From contig NZ_JAMOHM010000001.1 in assembly GCF_024448335.1 (NCBI RefSeq), positions 124,001 to 188,000 on the forward strand: a DNA stretch of 64,000 nucleotides. The letters are read 5' to 3'. Each line of letters opens with the position of its first letter. Position 1 is the first letter of the stretch. A program made the translations under genes and the position numbers. Positions 21,555 through 33,552 of this stretch are shown piece after piece. Origin of the DNA: Stutzerimonas frequens. GTDB lineage: Bacteria > Pseudomonadota > Gammaproteobacteria > Pseudomonadales > Pseudomonadaceae. The notes beneath the pieces are model-generated. The model was not told where the DNA came from. It saw nothing but the letters and a program-made list of their open reading frames with translations, and searched no databases.

Positions 21555-22805
21555 TTACTGACGTGTGAACTCCGGATAGGCTTCCAGACCGCATTCGACC
21601 ACGTCCACGCCCTCATACTCTTCTTCCTCGCTGACGCGCAGGCCCATCACCGCCTTGATGATGCCCCAGACGATCAGGCTGGCGATGAACACCCAGAGGA
21701 AGATCGAGACCAGCCCCAGCAACTGGGCACCGAACGAGGCATCGGCATTGGTCAGCGGCACGGCCAGCAGGCCCCACATGCCGACGACACCGTGTACCGA
21801 GATGGCACCGACCGGGTCATCGAGCTTGAGCTTGTCCAGCGCGAGAATGCTGAACACCACCAGCACGCCGCCCACGCCACCGATCAGCGTCGCCTGCAGC
21901 GCGCTCGGGGTCAGCGGCTCGGCGGTGATCGCCACCAGACCGGCCAGCGCGCCGTTGAGCACCATGGTCAGGTCGGACTTGCCGAACAGCAGGCGCGCAG
22001 TGATCAGCGCCGCAATCAGGCCACCGGCCGCGGCGAGGTTGGTGTTGACGAAGACCTGGGCAACCGCGTTGGCGTCCTCGATGGTGCTCATTTTCAGCTG
22101 CGAGCCACCGTTGAAGCCGAACCAGCCCATCCACAGGATGAAGGCACCGAGAGTCGCCAGCGGCAGGTTGGCACCGGGAATGGCGTTGATCTGGCCGTTC
22201 GGGCCGTACTTGCCCTTGCGTGGACCAAGCAGCAGGACACCGGCCAGCGCCGCGGCCGCACCGGCCATGTGCACGATGCCGGAGCCGGCGAAGTCGAGGA
22301 AGCCGGCGGCATCCAGGAAACCACCGCCCCACTTCCAGAAGCCCTGAACCGGATAGATGAAGCCGGTCATCACCACCGCGAAGGCGATGAACGCCCACAG
22401 CTTCATGCGCTCGGCCACCGCACCGGAGACCACCGACATGCAGGTCGCGGCGAAGACGATCTGGAAGAAGAAGTCCGCGCGGGCCGAGTAGTAAGGCGCA
22501 TCCTCACCACCGGCGGCGACCACATCGACCGCATGCTCGTCACCGATCAGGAAGCCCAGGCTCGGCAAGATGCCGCCTTCCGGGCTGGAGTACATGATGT
22601 AGTAGCCGACCAGCAGATACATGATCGACGCCAGCGCGTAGAGCACGATGTTCTTGGTGAGGATCTCAGCGGTGTTCTTGGCCCGGACCAGACCGGCTTC
22701 GAGCATGGCGAAACCCGCCGCCATCCACATCACCAGCGCTCCGCAGATCACGAAGTAGAAGGTATCGAGTCCGTACTGGACGGGTATCAATGCAGTGCTA
22801 TCCAT
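21555..22805 (-). CDS. amtB: Ammonium channel, distal copy
   Basis: Eleven-helix ammonium channel of the inner membrane. The 416-residue protein has the twin pore histidines His179 (GIVHMAGAAAAL) and His338 (SVHGVVGMWG) and the family signature DFAGSGIVHMAGA. It has no cleavable signal peptide and begins periplasmically with MDSTALIPVQYGLDTF. It is the third gene of the glnK-amtB-amtB unit, 122 bases after the other channel gene; that spacer has a 7-bp GC hairpin (22896-22916) that could lower its expression. Confidence 0.95.
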   Translation of the reverse strand: MDSTALIPVQYGLDTFYFVICGALVMWMAAGFAMLEAGLVRAKNTAEILTKNIVLYALASIMYLLVGYYIMYSSPEGGILPSLGFLIGDEHAVDVVAAGGEDAPYYSARADFFFQIVFAATCMSVVSGAVAERMKLWAFIAFAVVMTGFIYPVQGFWKWGGGFLDAAGFLDFAGSGIVHMAGAAAALAGVLLLGPRKGKYGPNGQINAIPGANLPLATLGAFILWMGWFGFNGGSQLKMSTIEDANAVAQVFVNTNLAAAGGLIAALITARLLFGKSDLTMVLNGALAGLVAITAEPLTPSALQATLIGGVGGVLVVFSILALDKLKLDDPVGAISVHGVVGMWGLLAVPLTNADASFGAQLLGLVSIFLWVFIASLIVWGIIKAVMGLRVSEEEEYEGVDVVECGLEAYPEFTRQ

Positions 22806-22927
22806 GTGTCACCTCTTGCTGTCGCGCTTTGTGCGCTGTTCGGTCCGCTGGCCACCGCATGCTGCATCGATGGCCAGCGCCGCTTTTCGGATTGGCCCCG
22901 GGTTGGCTCCGGGGCGCCCTGAATGGC

Positions 22928-24244
22928 TTACAGGTTGTAGCCGCGCTCGTTGTGCAGGCTGAGGTCGAGGCCGACGGTCTCCTGCTCCTCGTTGACCCGC
23001 AGCCCCATCACCAGATCGATCGCCTTGAGGATCAGGTAGGTGACGATGCCGGTGTACACCACGGTGAACAGCACGCCCTTGAACTGAATCCACAGCTGCA
23101 GGCCGATGTTCTCCACCTCGCCGAAGCCACCCAGCATGGGCGCGGCGAAGATGCCGGTGAGCAGCGCACCGACGATGCCGCCCACGCCGTGCACACCGAA
23201 GGCATCCAGCGAATCGTCGTAGCCGAGCTTGCGTTTCAGGCTGGTGGCGCAGAAGAAGCAGACCACCCCCGAGACCAGACCGATGACCAGCGCGCCCATC
23301 GGGCCTACGGTGCCGGCAGCCGGCGTGATGGCGACCAGACCGGCGACCACGCCCGAAGCGATGCCCAGCGCGCTGGATTTGCCGTGGCCGATCCACTCGG
23401 CGAACATCCAGCCCAGCGCCGCGGCTGCAGTAGCGATCTGGGTTACCAGCATGGCCATGCCGGCGGTGCCGTTGGCGGCCACGGCGGAGCCGGCGTTGAA
23501 GCCGAACCAGCCGATCCACAGCATCGCCGCGCCGACCAGGGTCAGCCCCAGGTTGTGCGGTGCCATCGGCGTGGTCGGGAAGCCCTTGCGCTTGCCCAGC
23601 ACCAGGCAGGCGACCAGACCAGCGATACCGGCGTTGATGTGCACCACGGTGCCACCGGCGAAATCCAGTACACCCCAGTCCCACATCAGGCCGCCGTCAC
23701 CGCCCCAGACCATGTGCGCGATCGGCGCATAGACCAGGGTGAACCAGACGCCCATGAACACCAGCATCGCCGAGAACTTCATGCGCTCGGCGAAGGCGCC
23801 GACGATGAGCGCCGGGGTGATGATGGCGAAGGTCATCTGGAAAGTGATGAAGACGCTTTCCGGGAACGCGCCGATCAGGCTGTCAGGCGTCAGGCCGCTG
23901 AGGAAGGCACGATCCAGACCGCCGACGAAGGAATTGAAGTTGGTGACGCCCGCTTCCATACCGGTGGTATCGAACGCGAGGCTGTAGCCATAGACCATCC
24001 AGAGGATGCTCATCAGGCCGGTGATGGCGAAGCACTGCATCATCACCGAGAGGATGTTCTTCGAGCGGACCATGCCGCCGTAGAACAGCGCCAGCCCGGG
24101 GATGGTCATGAACAGCACCAGCGCAGTGGCCGTAAGCATCCATGCCGTATCGCCTGAATCCAGCGTCGCCTCCTGCGCCAAGGCGATGCCTGGGCTTATC
24201 AGAGACAAAAGGGCTCCTAGCCCTGCGAATCTTCGCAGAGTCAT
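22928..24244 (-). CDS. amtB: Ammonium channel, glnK-proximal copy
   Basis: 438-residue ammonium channel with an N-terminal signal peptide (MTLRRFAGLGALLSL, likely cut after IALAQ), as in E. coli AmtB. Pore histidines are His202 (TVVHINAGIAGL) and His352 (GVHGVGGIVGA), and the signature DFAGGTVVHINAG is complete. It starts 38 bases after glnK with a GGAG ribosome site. The distal amtB product differs at its N-terminus, so the two channels are ancient paralogues rather than a recent duplication. GlnK should bind and block at least this copy when nitrogen is plentiful. Confidence 0.96.
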   Translation of the reverse strand: MTLRRFAGLGALLSLISPGIALAQEATLDSGDTAWMLTATALVLFMTIPGLALFYGGMVRSKNILSVMMQCFAITGLMSILWMVYGYSLAFDTTGMEAGVTNFNSFVGGLDRAFLSGLTPDSLIGAFPESVFITFQMTFAIITPALIVGAFAERMKFSAMLVFMGVWFTLVYAPIAHMVWGGDGGLMWDWGVLDFAGGTVVHINAGIAGLVACLVLGKRKGFPTTPMAPHNLGLTLVGAAMLWIGWFGFNAGSAVAANGTAGMAMLVTQIATAAAALGWMFAEWIGHGKSSALGIASGVVAGLVAITPAAGTVGPMGALVIGLVSGVVCFFCATSLKRKLGYDDSLDAFGVHGVGGIVGALLTGIFAAPMLGGFGEVENIGLQLWIQFKGVLFTVVYTGIVTYLILKAIDLVMGLRVNEEQETVGLDLSLHNERGYNL

Positions 24245-24282
24245 GGTTTTACTCCTGGGGCGTGGGGGTTCGGAGGTGCTGC

Positions 24283-25017
<735 letters not shown>

Positions 25018-25278
25018 ATGTTGCCGCCAAAAGCTTTCCTAGATGCCATCGGCTCCCAGGCCTCGCGCCTGTTCAACGGCGAGACGCCGCTGCCGCGTGG
25101 CGAGTTCGAAGCCCAGCTCAAGGGTGTGGTGCAGGGCGCACTGAACAAGCTCGACGTGGTCAGCCGCGACGAATTCGACAGCCAGATGGTGGTGCTCGCC
25201 CGCACCCGCGCGCGCCTGGAGGCGCTCGAAGCCAAGGTTGCCGAACTGGAAGAAAAGCTCACGCCGCCCGCGTCTTGA
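25018..25278 (+). CDS. ubiK: Ubiquinone biosynthesis accessory factor UbiK
   Basis: 86-residue BMFP/YqiC family protein; UbiK works with UbiJ to assist the late ubiquinone enzymes in the cytosol. The start MLPPKAFLDAIGSQASRLF gives the usual amphipathic first helix, and the C-terminus is a trimeric coiled coil (VVLARTRARLEALEAKVAEL). The reading frame is open upstream, but only this ATG gives the family N-terminus. It lies 36 bases before the yifB/comM gene. Confidence 0.92.
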   Translation: MLPPKAFLDAIGSQASRLFNGETPLPRGEFEAQLKGVVQGALNKLDVVSRDEFDSQMVVLARTRARLEALEAKVAELEEKLTPPAS

Positions 25279-25314
25279 CAGACCGGGCCGCGACACGATC
25301 AAAGGAGTGATCGG

Positions 25315-26811
25315 ATGTCCCTGGCCATCGTTCATAGCCGCGCGCAGATCGGCGTCGAAGCGCCGGCGGTGACCGTCGAAGCCCATCTGGCCAACGGTCT
25401 GCCGGCGCTGACCCTGGTCGGCCTGCCGGAAACCGCGGTCAAGGAAAGCAAGGATCGCGTGCGCAGCGCCATCCTCAGCTCCGGCTTCGATTTTCCCGCC
25501 CGACGCATCACCCTCAATCTCGCCCCCGCCGATCTGCCCAAGGACGGTGGCCGCTTCGACCTGTCCATTGCCCTGGGCATTCTTGCCGCCAGCGGCCAGC
25601 TGCCCAACGAGCGGCTCGACAAACTGGAGTGCCTCGGCGAGCTGGCTCTGTCCGGCGCCTTGCGCCCGGTGCAGGGCGTGCTGCCGGCCGCCCTCGCTGC
25701 ACGTGCCGCCGGCCGTGCACTGCTGGTGCCACGGGCCAACGCCGAGGAAGCCAGCCTCGCCTCGGGGCTGACCGTCTATGCCGCCGAACACTTGCTCGAG
25801 GTCGCCGCGCACTTCAACGGCGTCACGCCACTCGAGCCCTATGTTGCCCAGGGCCTGCTACGGCAGGTCCAGCCTTACCCTGACCTGGCCGACGTGCAGG
25901 GCCAGCAGGCGGCCAAGCGCGGCCTGCTGATCGCCGCAGCCGGTGCGCACAACCTGCTGTTTTCCGGGCCACCCGGTACCGGCAAGACGCTGCTGGCCAG
26001 CCGTCTGCCCGGCCTGTTGCCACCGCTGGACGAACAGGAGGCGCTGGAAGTCGCCGCCATCCATTCGGTGGCCAGCCACAGCCCTCTGGAGCATTGGCCG
26101 CAACGCCCATTCCGCCAGCCCCATCACAGTGCATCAGGGCCGGCGCTGGTCGGTGGCGGCAGCCGCCCGCAGCCGGGTGAAATCACCCTGGCGCATCAGG
26201 GTGTGCTGTTTCTCGACGAACTGCCGGAGTTCGATCGCAAGGTACTCGAGGTCCTGCGCGAGCCGCTGGAATCCGGCCATATCGTCATCGCCCGGGCCCG
26301 CGACAAGGTGCGTTTTCCGGCGCGCTTTCAGCTCGTCGCGGCAATGAATCCCTGCCCCTGTGGCTACCTGGGCGACCCAAACGGACGCTGCCGCTGCACG
26401 CCGGAGCAGATCCAGCGCTACCGCAACAAGCTCTCCGGGCCGCTGCTCGACCGCATCGACCTGCACCTGACCGTGGCGCGCGAAGCAACCGCCCTCAACG
26501 CACCGCCGCAGACCGGCCAGAGCAGCGCGGTGCTGGCCGCACAAGTCGCCGAGGCACGGCAGCGGCAACTCGCCCGTCAGGGCTGCGCCAACGCCTTTCT
26601 CGATCTGGCCGGCCTGCGCAGCCATTGCCAGCTCGGTGCCGACGACCAGGCCTGGCTGGAACGCGCCTGCGAACGCCTGGCGCTGTCGTTGCGCGCCGCG
26701 CACCGCCTGCTCAAGGTGGCACGCACCCTCGCCGACTTGGAACAGGCCGAGCGAATCAGCCGTCAGCACCTTGCCGAAGCGCTGCAGTACCGCCCCGGCA
26801 GTCAAAGCTGA
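25315..26811 (+). CDS. comM: YifB/ComM-type Mg chelatase-like AAA+ ATPase
   Basis: ComM-family helicase that in Vibrio and Acinetobacter promotes branch migration during natural transformation; P. stutzeri is naturally transformable. The 498-residue protein has an N-terminal Lon-protease-like S5 fold (MSLAIVHSRAQIGVEAPAV), Walker A GPPGTGKT near residue 218, Walker B LFLDELPEF near residue 298, a cysteine cluster (NPCPCGYLGDPNGRCRC) and a C-terminal lid. A GGAG ribosome site precedes the ATG. It is probably cotranscribed with ubiK. Confidence 0.94.
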   Translation: MSLAIVHSRAQIGVEAPAVTVEAHLANGLPALTLVGLPETAVKESKDRVRSAILSSGFDFPARRITLNLAPADLPKDGGRFDLSIALGILAASGQLPNERLDKLECLGELALSGALRPVQGVLPAALAARAAGRALLVPRANAEEASLASGLTVYAAEHLLEVAAHFNGVTPLEPYVAQGLLRQVQPYPDLADVQGQQAAKRGLLIAAAGAHNLLFSGPPGTGKTLLASRLPGLLPPLDEQEALEVAAIHSVASHSPLEHWPQRPFRQPHHSASGPALVGGGSRPQPGEITLAHQGVLFLDELPEFDRKVLEVLREPLESGHIVIARARDKVRFPARFQLVAAMNPCPCGYLGDPNGRCRCTPEQIQRYRNKLSGPLLDRIDLHLTVAREATALNAPPQTGQSSAVLAAQVAEARQRQLARQGCANAFLDLAGLRSHCQLGADDQAWLERACERLALSLRAAHRLLKVARTLADLEQAERISRQHLAEALQYRPGSQS

Positions 26812-26942
26812 GCCTGCTCTGGCGCGGGCCTTGCGTCGACTCGATCAGCTGCGGACAACCAGCATCCTTTGCGGTCTGTGTTAACTTGGATGGCTTTCGC
26901 CACAGGCGGCCACTCCCCAGACACAACCCGAAGGAGCGCAGC

Positions 26943-28916
<1,974 letters not shown>

Positions 28917-28920
28917 TGGC

Positions 28921-28950
28921 GGCGCGTCCCGGCCGTAGTGCCGGGGCGCC
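28921..28950. terminator. Possible terminator between betT and the GGDEF-EAL gene
   Basis: Imperfect hairpin (GGCGC-GT-CCCGGC, loop CGTAGT, GCCGGGGCGCC) between two convergent genes. No U-tract follows, so efficiency is doubtful. Confidence 0.4.
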
Positions 28951-28955
28951 TCGAC

Positions 28956-30650
28956 TCAGTGCGCCAGGCCGGCGGTCTGGCGCTCGGCGCTCATGAAGCT
29001 CAGCAGTTCGGCCAGCGGCAACGGCTGGCTGACCAGATAGCCCTGAACCTGCTGCGCACCAAACTGGCGCAGCAGCTCCAGCTGCTCGGCGGTTTCCACG
29101 CCCTCGGCCACCACCTCCAGCCGCAGGTTGTGCGCCAGCCCGACCATCGCCTCCACCAGCTGCCGCTTTTCCGGGCGGGCGCCCATGCTGGCGACGAAGC
29201 TCTTGTCGATCTTGAGCAGCGTGATCGGCAGGTTGGACAGGTGGACGAAGGAGGAAAAGCCGGTGCCGAAGTCATCCAGCGAGAAGCGCACGCCCAGCTG
29301 GCCAAGCGCCTGCATGGCGGTCTGCACCTGCTCGCTGCGGCGCATGACGGCGGTTTCGGTAAGCTCGAACTCGAGCCAGTGCGGATCGATGGCGCGCTCG
29401 TCGATCAGCCGCGTCAGTGTCGGCAGCAACTGGCTGTCCTGGAACTGCCGGAACGACAGGTTGACCGCCATGTGCAGCGAGTCCGCACCCTGCTCGTGCA
29501 GGCTCTGCAGGTCGCGCAGGGCGCGGGCGATGACCCAGTAGCCGAGCGGCACGATCAGGCCGCTTTCCTCGGCCATGGGAATGAAGGCGTCCGGCCCGAG
29601 CAGACCGCGTTCGGGATGCAGCCAACGCACCAGCGCCTCGATGCCGACCACGCGGCCCGTGTCCAGACACAGCCGCGGCTGGTAGTGCAGCTCCAGCTCA
29701 CCACGGCGCAGCGCGCGGCGCAGCTCGCCCTCCTGGTCGGCCAGGCTGCGGGCACTGCGGCTGACGTGCTCGTCGTACAGGCACCAGGTGCAGCCCTGGC
29801 TGGCCTTGGCCTGACGCATCGCCAGTTGCGCATGCCAGAGCAGCGCATCGGCCGAGGTGCCGGCGCTGGCTCGCGCCAGCCCGAGGCTGCAGCCGAGCAT
29901 CAGGCTTTCGCCATCCACCCAGTAGGGCTCGGCCAGCGCCTCGACGATGCGATCGGCGATCGCATCGGCGCGCCCGGCATCGTCACGGGTATCGAGCAGC
30001 AAGGCGAACTCGTCGCCGCCCAGCCGCGCCAGCAGATCGCCCACTTCAAGCTGCGCCTTGAGCCGGGCGACCACCTGCAGGATCAGGCGATCTCCGGCCT
30101 CGTGACCGAGGGCGTCGTTGACGTGGCGGAAATTGTCCAGGTCCAGGTAGCCGAGCTCCAGGCCATGACCGTCGTGCTCGCTCAGGGCGTCGAGCAGCTG
30201 CGCCTGGAAGCCCTGACGATTGGCGATGCCGGTGTGCGGGTCGCGCACCGCAAGCTTCTGCAGGGTGCCCTGCAGGTTGCAGCGCTCGCGCACGTAGCGC
30301 AGACAACGGCGCAGCACCTCGGCGCTGAGCTGGTCGGCCACCAGCCAGTCGACCGCACCTTCCGGGGTTTCTTCCGGCTCCTCGTCGAGCAGCAGGATCA
30401 GCGGCCAGGGAAAGCGCCCCGGTGCGGGTCGGCATTGCGGCGTCGCCAGGACCAGACAGGGAGATTCGAGCTGCTGGCTGACGGTTTGCCAGTCCGTCGT
30501 CACGACCAGCTGTTCGGCGTGGGCCGAACCCTGCAGGCAGGCGCGCAGCCGCGCCGCCCAGTCTGGGCGATGCGCCAACAGCAACAGTGGCATGGGTTGG
30601 GCAGGCGCTGGCAAGCGGCCTCCGGACTCTTGAGCTGTTGAAGACACCAA
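28956..30650 (-). CDS. GGDEF-EAL cyclic-di-GMP enzyme
   Basis: 564-residue protein, positional counterpart of PA5295 beside rep. Residues 20-125 look like a degenerate receiver without the phosphoacceptor Asp. The GGDEF domain has an intact RLGGDEF (GGDEF at 211-215), but the inhibitory I-site position reads EVGD rather than RxxD. The EAL domain has GIEALVRW (EAL 338-340), AVNLSFRQF, ELTETAVM, SLDDFGTGFSS, LKIDKSFV and AEGVETAEQ, the complete phosphodiesterase set. I therefore expect an active phosphodiesterase, with the GGDEF either active or GTP-regulatory. It seems cytosolic. Confidence 0.92.
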   Translation of the reverse strand: MVSSTAQESGGRLPAPAQPMPLLLLAHRPDWAARLRACLQGSAHAEQLVVTTDWQTVSQQLESPCLVLATPQCRPAPGRFPWPLILLLDEEPEETPEGAVDWLVADQLSAEVLRRCLRYVRERCNLQGTLQKLAVRDPHTGIANRQGFQAQLLDALSEHDGHGLELGYLDLDNFRHVNDALGHEAGDRLILQVVARLKAQLEVGDLLARLGGDEFALLLDTRDDAGRADAIADRIVEALAEPYWVDGESLMLGCSLGLARASAGTSADALLWHAQLAMRQAKASQGCTWCLYDEHVSRSARSLADQEGELRRALRRGELELHYQPRLCLDTGRVVGIEALVRWLHPERGLLGPDAFIPMAEESGLIVPLGYWVIARALRDLQSLHEQGADSLHMAVNLSFRQFQDSQLLPTLTRLIDERAIDPHWLEFELTETAVMRRSEQVQTAMQALGQLGVRFSLDDFGTGFSSFVHLSNLPITLLKIDKSFVASMGARPEKRQLVEAMVGLAHNLRLEVVAEGVETAEQLELLRQFGAQQVQGYLVSQPLPLAELLSFMSAERQTAGLAH

Positions 30651-30835
30651 AGGGTCTCCGATCCCACCAGTCCCTGTGCAACCACCAGCATCCTGCAGCG
30701 CGACAAGACTAATCGATTCTTGCCATTAGCCAAGCCCCACGCGCGACGACCGGCGTTTTATTGCGTCTGTAACGCGCCTGCATCACCCTTTCGGCCTGTT
30801 AAACTCGCGCCCCCGTTTCGAACGACCTGAACAAC

Positions 30836-32845
30836 ATGTCCCGACTCAACCCTCGGCAGCAGGAAGCCGTGAACTACGTCGGCGGCCCCCTGCTGGTGCT
30901 CGCCGGTGCCGGCTCCGGCAAGACCAGCGTGATCACCCGCAAGATCGCCTATCTGGTGCAGCAATGCGGCATCCAGGCCCGCCACATCGTCGCCATGACC
31001 TTCACCAACAAGGCGGCGCGGGAGATGAAGGAGCGCGTCGGCACGCTGCTCAAGGGCAGCGAGGCGCGCGGTCTGACCGTGTCCACCTTCCACAACCTGG
31101 GCATGAACATCATCCGCAAGGAATACGCGCGCCTGGGCTACAAGCCCGGTTTCTCGATCTTCGATGACGGCGACATCAAGGCGCTGCTCACCGACATCAT
31201 GCAGAAGGAGTATTCCGGCGACGACGGTGCCGACGAGATCAAGAACCTGATCGACAGCTGGAAGAACGACCTGATCCTGCCCGACGAGGCCCTGGCCAAC
31301 GCTCGCGGGCCGAAGGAGCAGACCGCCGCCATCGTCTACCTGCACTATCAGCGCACGCTCAAGGCGTACAACGCCGTGGACTTCAACGACCTGATCCTGC
31401 TGCCGGTGAAACTCTTCCAGGAGCACGCCGACATCCTGGAGAAGTGGCAGAACCGCATCCGCTACCTGCTGGTGGACGAATACCAGGACACCAACGCCAG
31501 CCAGTACCTGCTGGTGAAGCTGCTGGTGGGCATGCGCAACCAGTTCACCGTGGTCGGCGACGATGACCAGTCGATCTATGCCTGGCGTGGCGCGCGTCCG
31601 GAAAACCTGATGCTGCTGAAGGAGGATTACCCCTCGCTGAAGGTGGTGATGCTGGAGCAGAACTACCGCTCCACCAGCCGCATCCTCAAATGCGCCAACA
31701 TCCTCATCGCCAACAACCCGCATGTGTTCGAGAAGCAACTGTGGTCGGAGATGGGCCACGGCGACGAGATCCGCGTGATCCGCACGCGCAACGAGGACGC
31801 CGAGTGCGAGCGGGTGGCGCTTGAGATCCTCACCGAGCACCTGCGTACCCAGCGCCCCTACAGCGACTTCGCCATCCTCTACCGCGGCAACTACCAGGCC
31901 AAGCTGATGGAGCTGAAGCTGCAGCACCACCAGATTCCCTATCGCCTGTCCGGCGGCACCAGCTTCTTCGCCCGCCAGGAGGTGAAGGACCTGATGAGCT
32001 ACTTCCGCCTCTTGGTCAACCCGGACGACGACAACGCCTTCCTGCGGGTGATCAACGTGCCGCGCCGGGAAATCGGTTCGACGACCCTGGAAAAGCTCGG
32101 CAACTACGCCAGCGAGCGCGGCATCTCGATGTACGCCGCATCCGACGAGATCGGCCTCGGCGCGCATCTCGACAGCCGTTACGCCGAGCGCCTGGCGCGC
32201 TTCAAGCACTGGATGGACAACGTCCGCCAGCAGTGCGTAGTCAACGACCCGATCGCCGCCATCCGCAGCATGGTGATGGACATCGACTACGAGAACTGGC
32301 TCAGGCAGAACGCCTCCAGCGACAAGGTGGCCGACGCGCGCATGGGCAACGTCTGGTTCCTCGTCGACGCGCTGAAGAGCACGCTGGAGAAAGACGAAGA
32401 CGGCGACATGACCATCGAGGACGCCATCGGCAAGCTGGTGCTGCGCGACATGCTCGAGCGCCAGCAGGAAGAGGAAGAAGGCGCCGAAGGCGTGCAGATG
32501 ATGACCATGCACGCCTCCAAGGGCCTGGAATTTCCCTCGGTGTACATCATCGGCTTCGAGGAGGAGATCCTGCCGCACCGCTCCAGCATCGAGGCCGACA
32601 CCATCGAGGAAGAGCGGCGCCTGGCCTATGTCGGCATCACCCGTGCCAAGCGCAACCTGGCGCTGACCTTTGCCGCCAAGCGCAAGCAGTACGGTGAGGT
32701 GATCGACTGCACGCCGAGCCGCTTCCTCGACGAACTGCCGCCCGAGGATCTGGTCTGGGAAGGCGGGGAAGAGGCGCCGGTCGAGGTGAAAGCGGCGCGC
32801 GGCAACGACGCGCTGGCGGCGATGCGGGCGATGCTCAAGCGCTGA
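30836..32845 (+). CDS. rep: ATP-dependent DNA helicase Rep
   Basis: Superfamily 1A 3'-5' helicase that clears protein roadblocks ahead of the replisome. The 669-residue protein begins MSRLNPRQQEAVNYV, with Walker A AGAGSGKTSVITRK at about residues 24-37, motif II LVDEYQDTN, motif III GDDDQSIYAWRGA, motif IV VMLEQNYRS, motif V MHASKGLEF and motif VI RRLAYVGITRAK. The Rep rather than UvrD identity comes from the N-terminus, length and place next to the GGDEF-EAL gene. The 185-base divergent spacer on its left holds both promoters. Confidence 0.96.
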   Translation: MSRLNPRQQEAVNYVGGPLLVLAGAGSGKTSVITRKIAYLVQQCGIQARHIVAMTFTNKAAREMKERVGTLLKGSEARGLTVSTFHNLGMNIIRKEYARLGYKPGFSIFDDGDIKALLTDIMQKEYSGDDGADEIKNLIDSWKNDLILPDEALANARGPKEQTAAIVYLHYQRTLKAYNAVDFNDLILLPVKLFQEHADILEKWQNRIRYLLVDEYQDTNASQYLLVKLLVGMRNQFTVVGDDDQSIYAWRGARPENLMLLKEDYPSLKVVMLEQNYRSTSRILKCANILIANNPHVFEKQLWSEMGHGDEIRVIRTRNEDAECERVALEILTEHLRTQRPYSDFAILYRGNYQAKLMELKLQHHQIPYRLSGGTSFFARQEVKDLMSYFRLLVNPDDDNAFLRVINVPRREIGSTTLEKLGNYASERGISMYAASDEIGLGAHLDSRYAERLARFKHWMDNVRQQCVVNDPIAAIRSMVMDIDYENWLRQNASSDKVADARMGNVWFLVDALKSTLEKDEDGDMTIEDAIGKLVLRDMLERQQEEEEGAEGVQMMTMHASKGLEFPSVYIIGFEEEILPHRSSIEADTIEEERRLAYVGITRAKRNLALTFAAKRKQYGEVIDCTPSRFLDELPPEDLVWEGGEEAPVEVKAARGNDALAAMRAMLKR

Positions 32846-32934
32846 CGGCAGGGCTCGCTTTTTCTCGCGGTCGATTTGAATCCTGTAACCCGGCCGCGGC
32901 ATGCTGGTGGCGTCGCGGTTTCAGGAGGATTGGG

Positions 32935-33552
32935 ATGTATCACGGCGAACGCTTCAATGCCTGGACGCACCTGGTCGGTGCGCTGCTGGCTTGCCTCGGC
33001 GCGATCTGGCTGCTGGTGCTCGCCGCGCTCGACGGCTCGCCGCTGAAGATCGTCAGCGTGGCGATCTACGGTCTGAGCCTGATCCTGCTCTACAGCATCT
33101 CGACGCTCTATCACAGCCTGCGCGGGCGGGCGAAGGTGGTCATGCGCAAGCTCGACCACCTGTCGATCTACCTCTTGATCGCCGGCAGCTACACGCCGTT
33201 CTGTCTGGTCACCCTCGCTGGCGCCTGGGGCTGGACGCTGTTCGGCATCGTCTGGGGTCTCGCCGTGATCGGCATGCTGCAGGAGATCAAGCCGCGCTCC
33301 GAGGCTCGCGTGCTGTCACTGGTGATCTACGCGGTGATGGGCTGGATCGTGCTGGTGGCGGTCAAGCCGCTGTTCGCCGCCCTGGGCGGCGCCGGTTTCA
33401 GCTGGTTGCTGGCCGGCGGCATCTGCTACACGGTGGGCATCGTCTTCTTCGTTTTCGACGACCGCTTCCGGCACTGGCACGGCATCTGGCACATCTTCGT
33501 GATGGTCGGCAGCCTGCTGCACTTCATCGCCATTCTGTTCTACGTGCTCTGA
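32935..33552 (+). CDS. Hemolysin III family membrane protein
   Basis: 205-residue seven-helix protein of the hemolysin III/PAQR-like family. The conserved metal-site residues are visible: SxxxH in STLYHSL near residue 60, and HGIWHIFVMVGSLLHF at the C-terminus. Members are membrane proteins with proposed hydrolase or ceramidase-like chemistry; the haemolysin label is historical. An AGGAGG ribosome site precedes the ATG. Its last 13 bases overlap the convergent IclR gene. Confidence 0.88.
   Translation: MYHGERFNAWTHLVGALLACLGAIWLLVLAALDGSPLKIVSVAIYGLSLILLYSISTLYHSLRGRAKVVMRKLDHLSIYLLIAGSYTPFCLVTLAGAWGWTLFGIVWGLAVIGMLQEIKPRSEARVLSLVIYAVMGWIVLVAVKPLFAALGGAGFSWLLAGGICYTVGIVFFVFDDRFRHWHGIWHIFVMVGSLLHFIAILFYVL

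Noticed and set aside
22790..24157. 455-codon frame antisense to the glnK-proximal amtB.
   Set aside because: Rich in His, Gln and Asp as expected for the complement of a membrane protein gene; no start signal.
30758..32902. A 714-codon open frame antisense to rep.
   Set aside because: It mirrors rep codon usage, has no ribosome site or family motif, and rep is certain from its helicase motifs.
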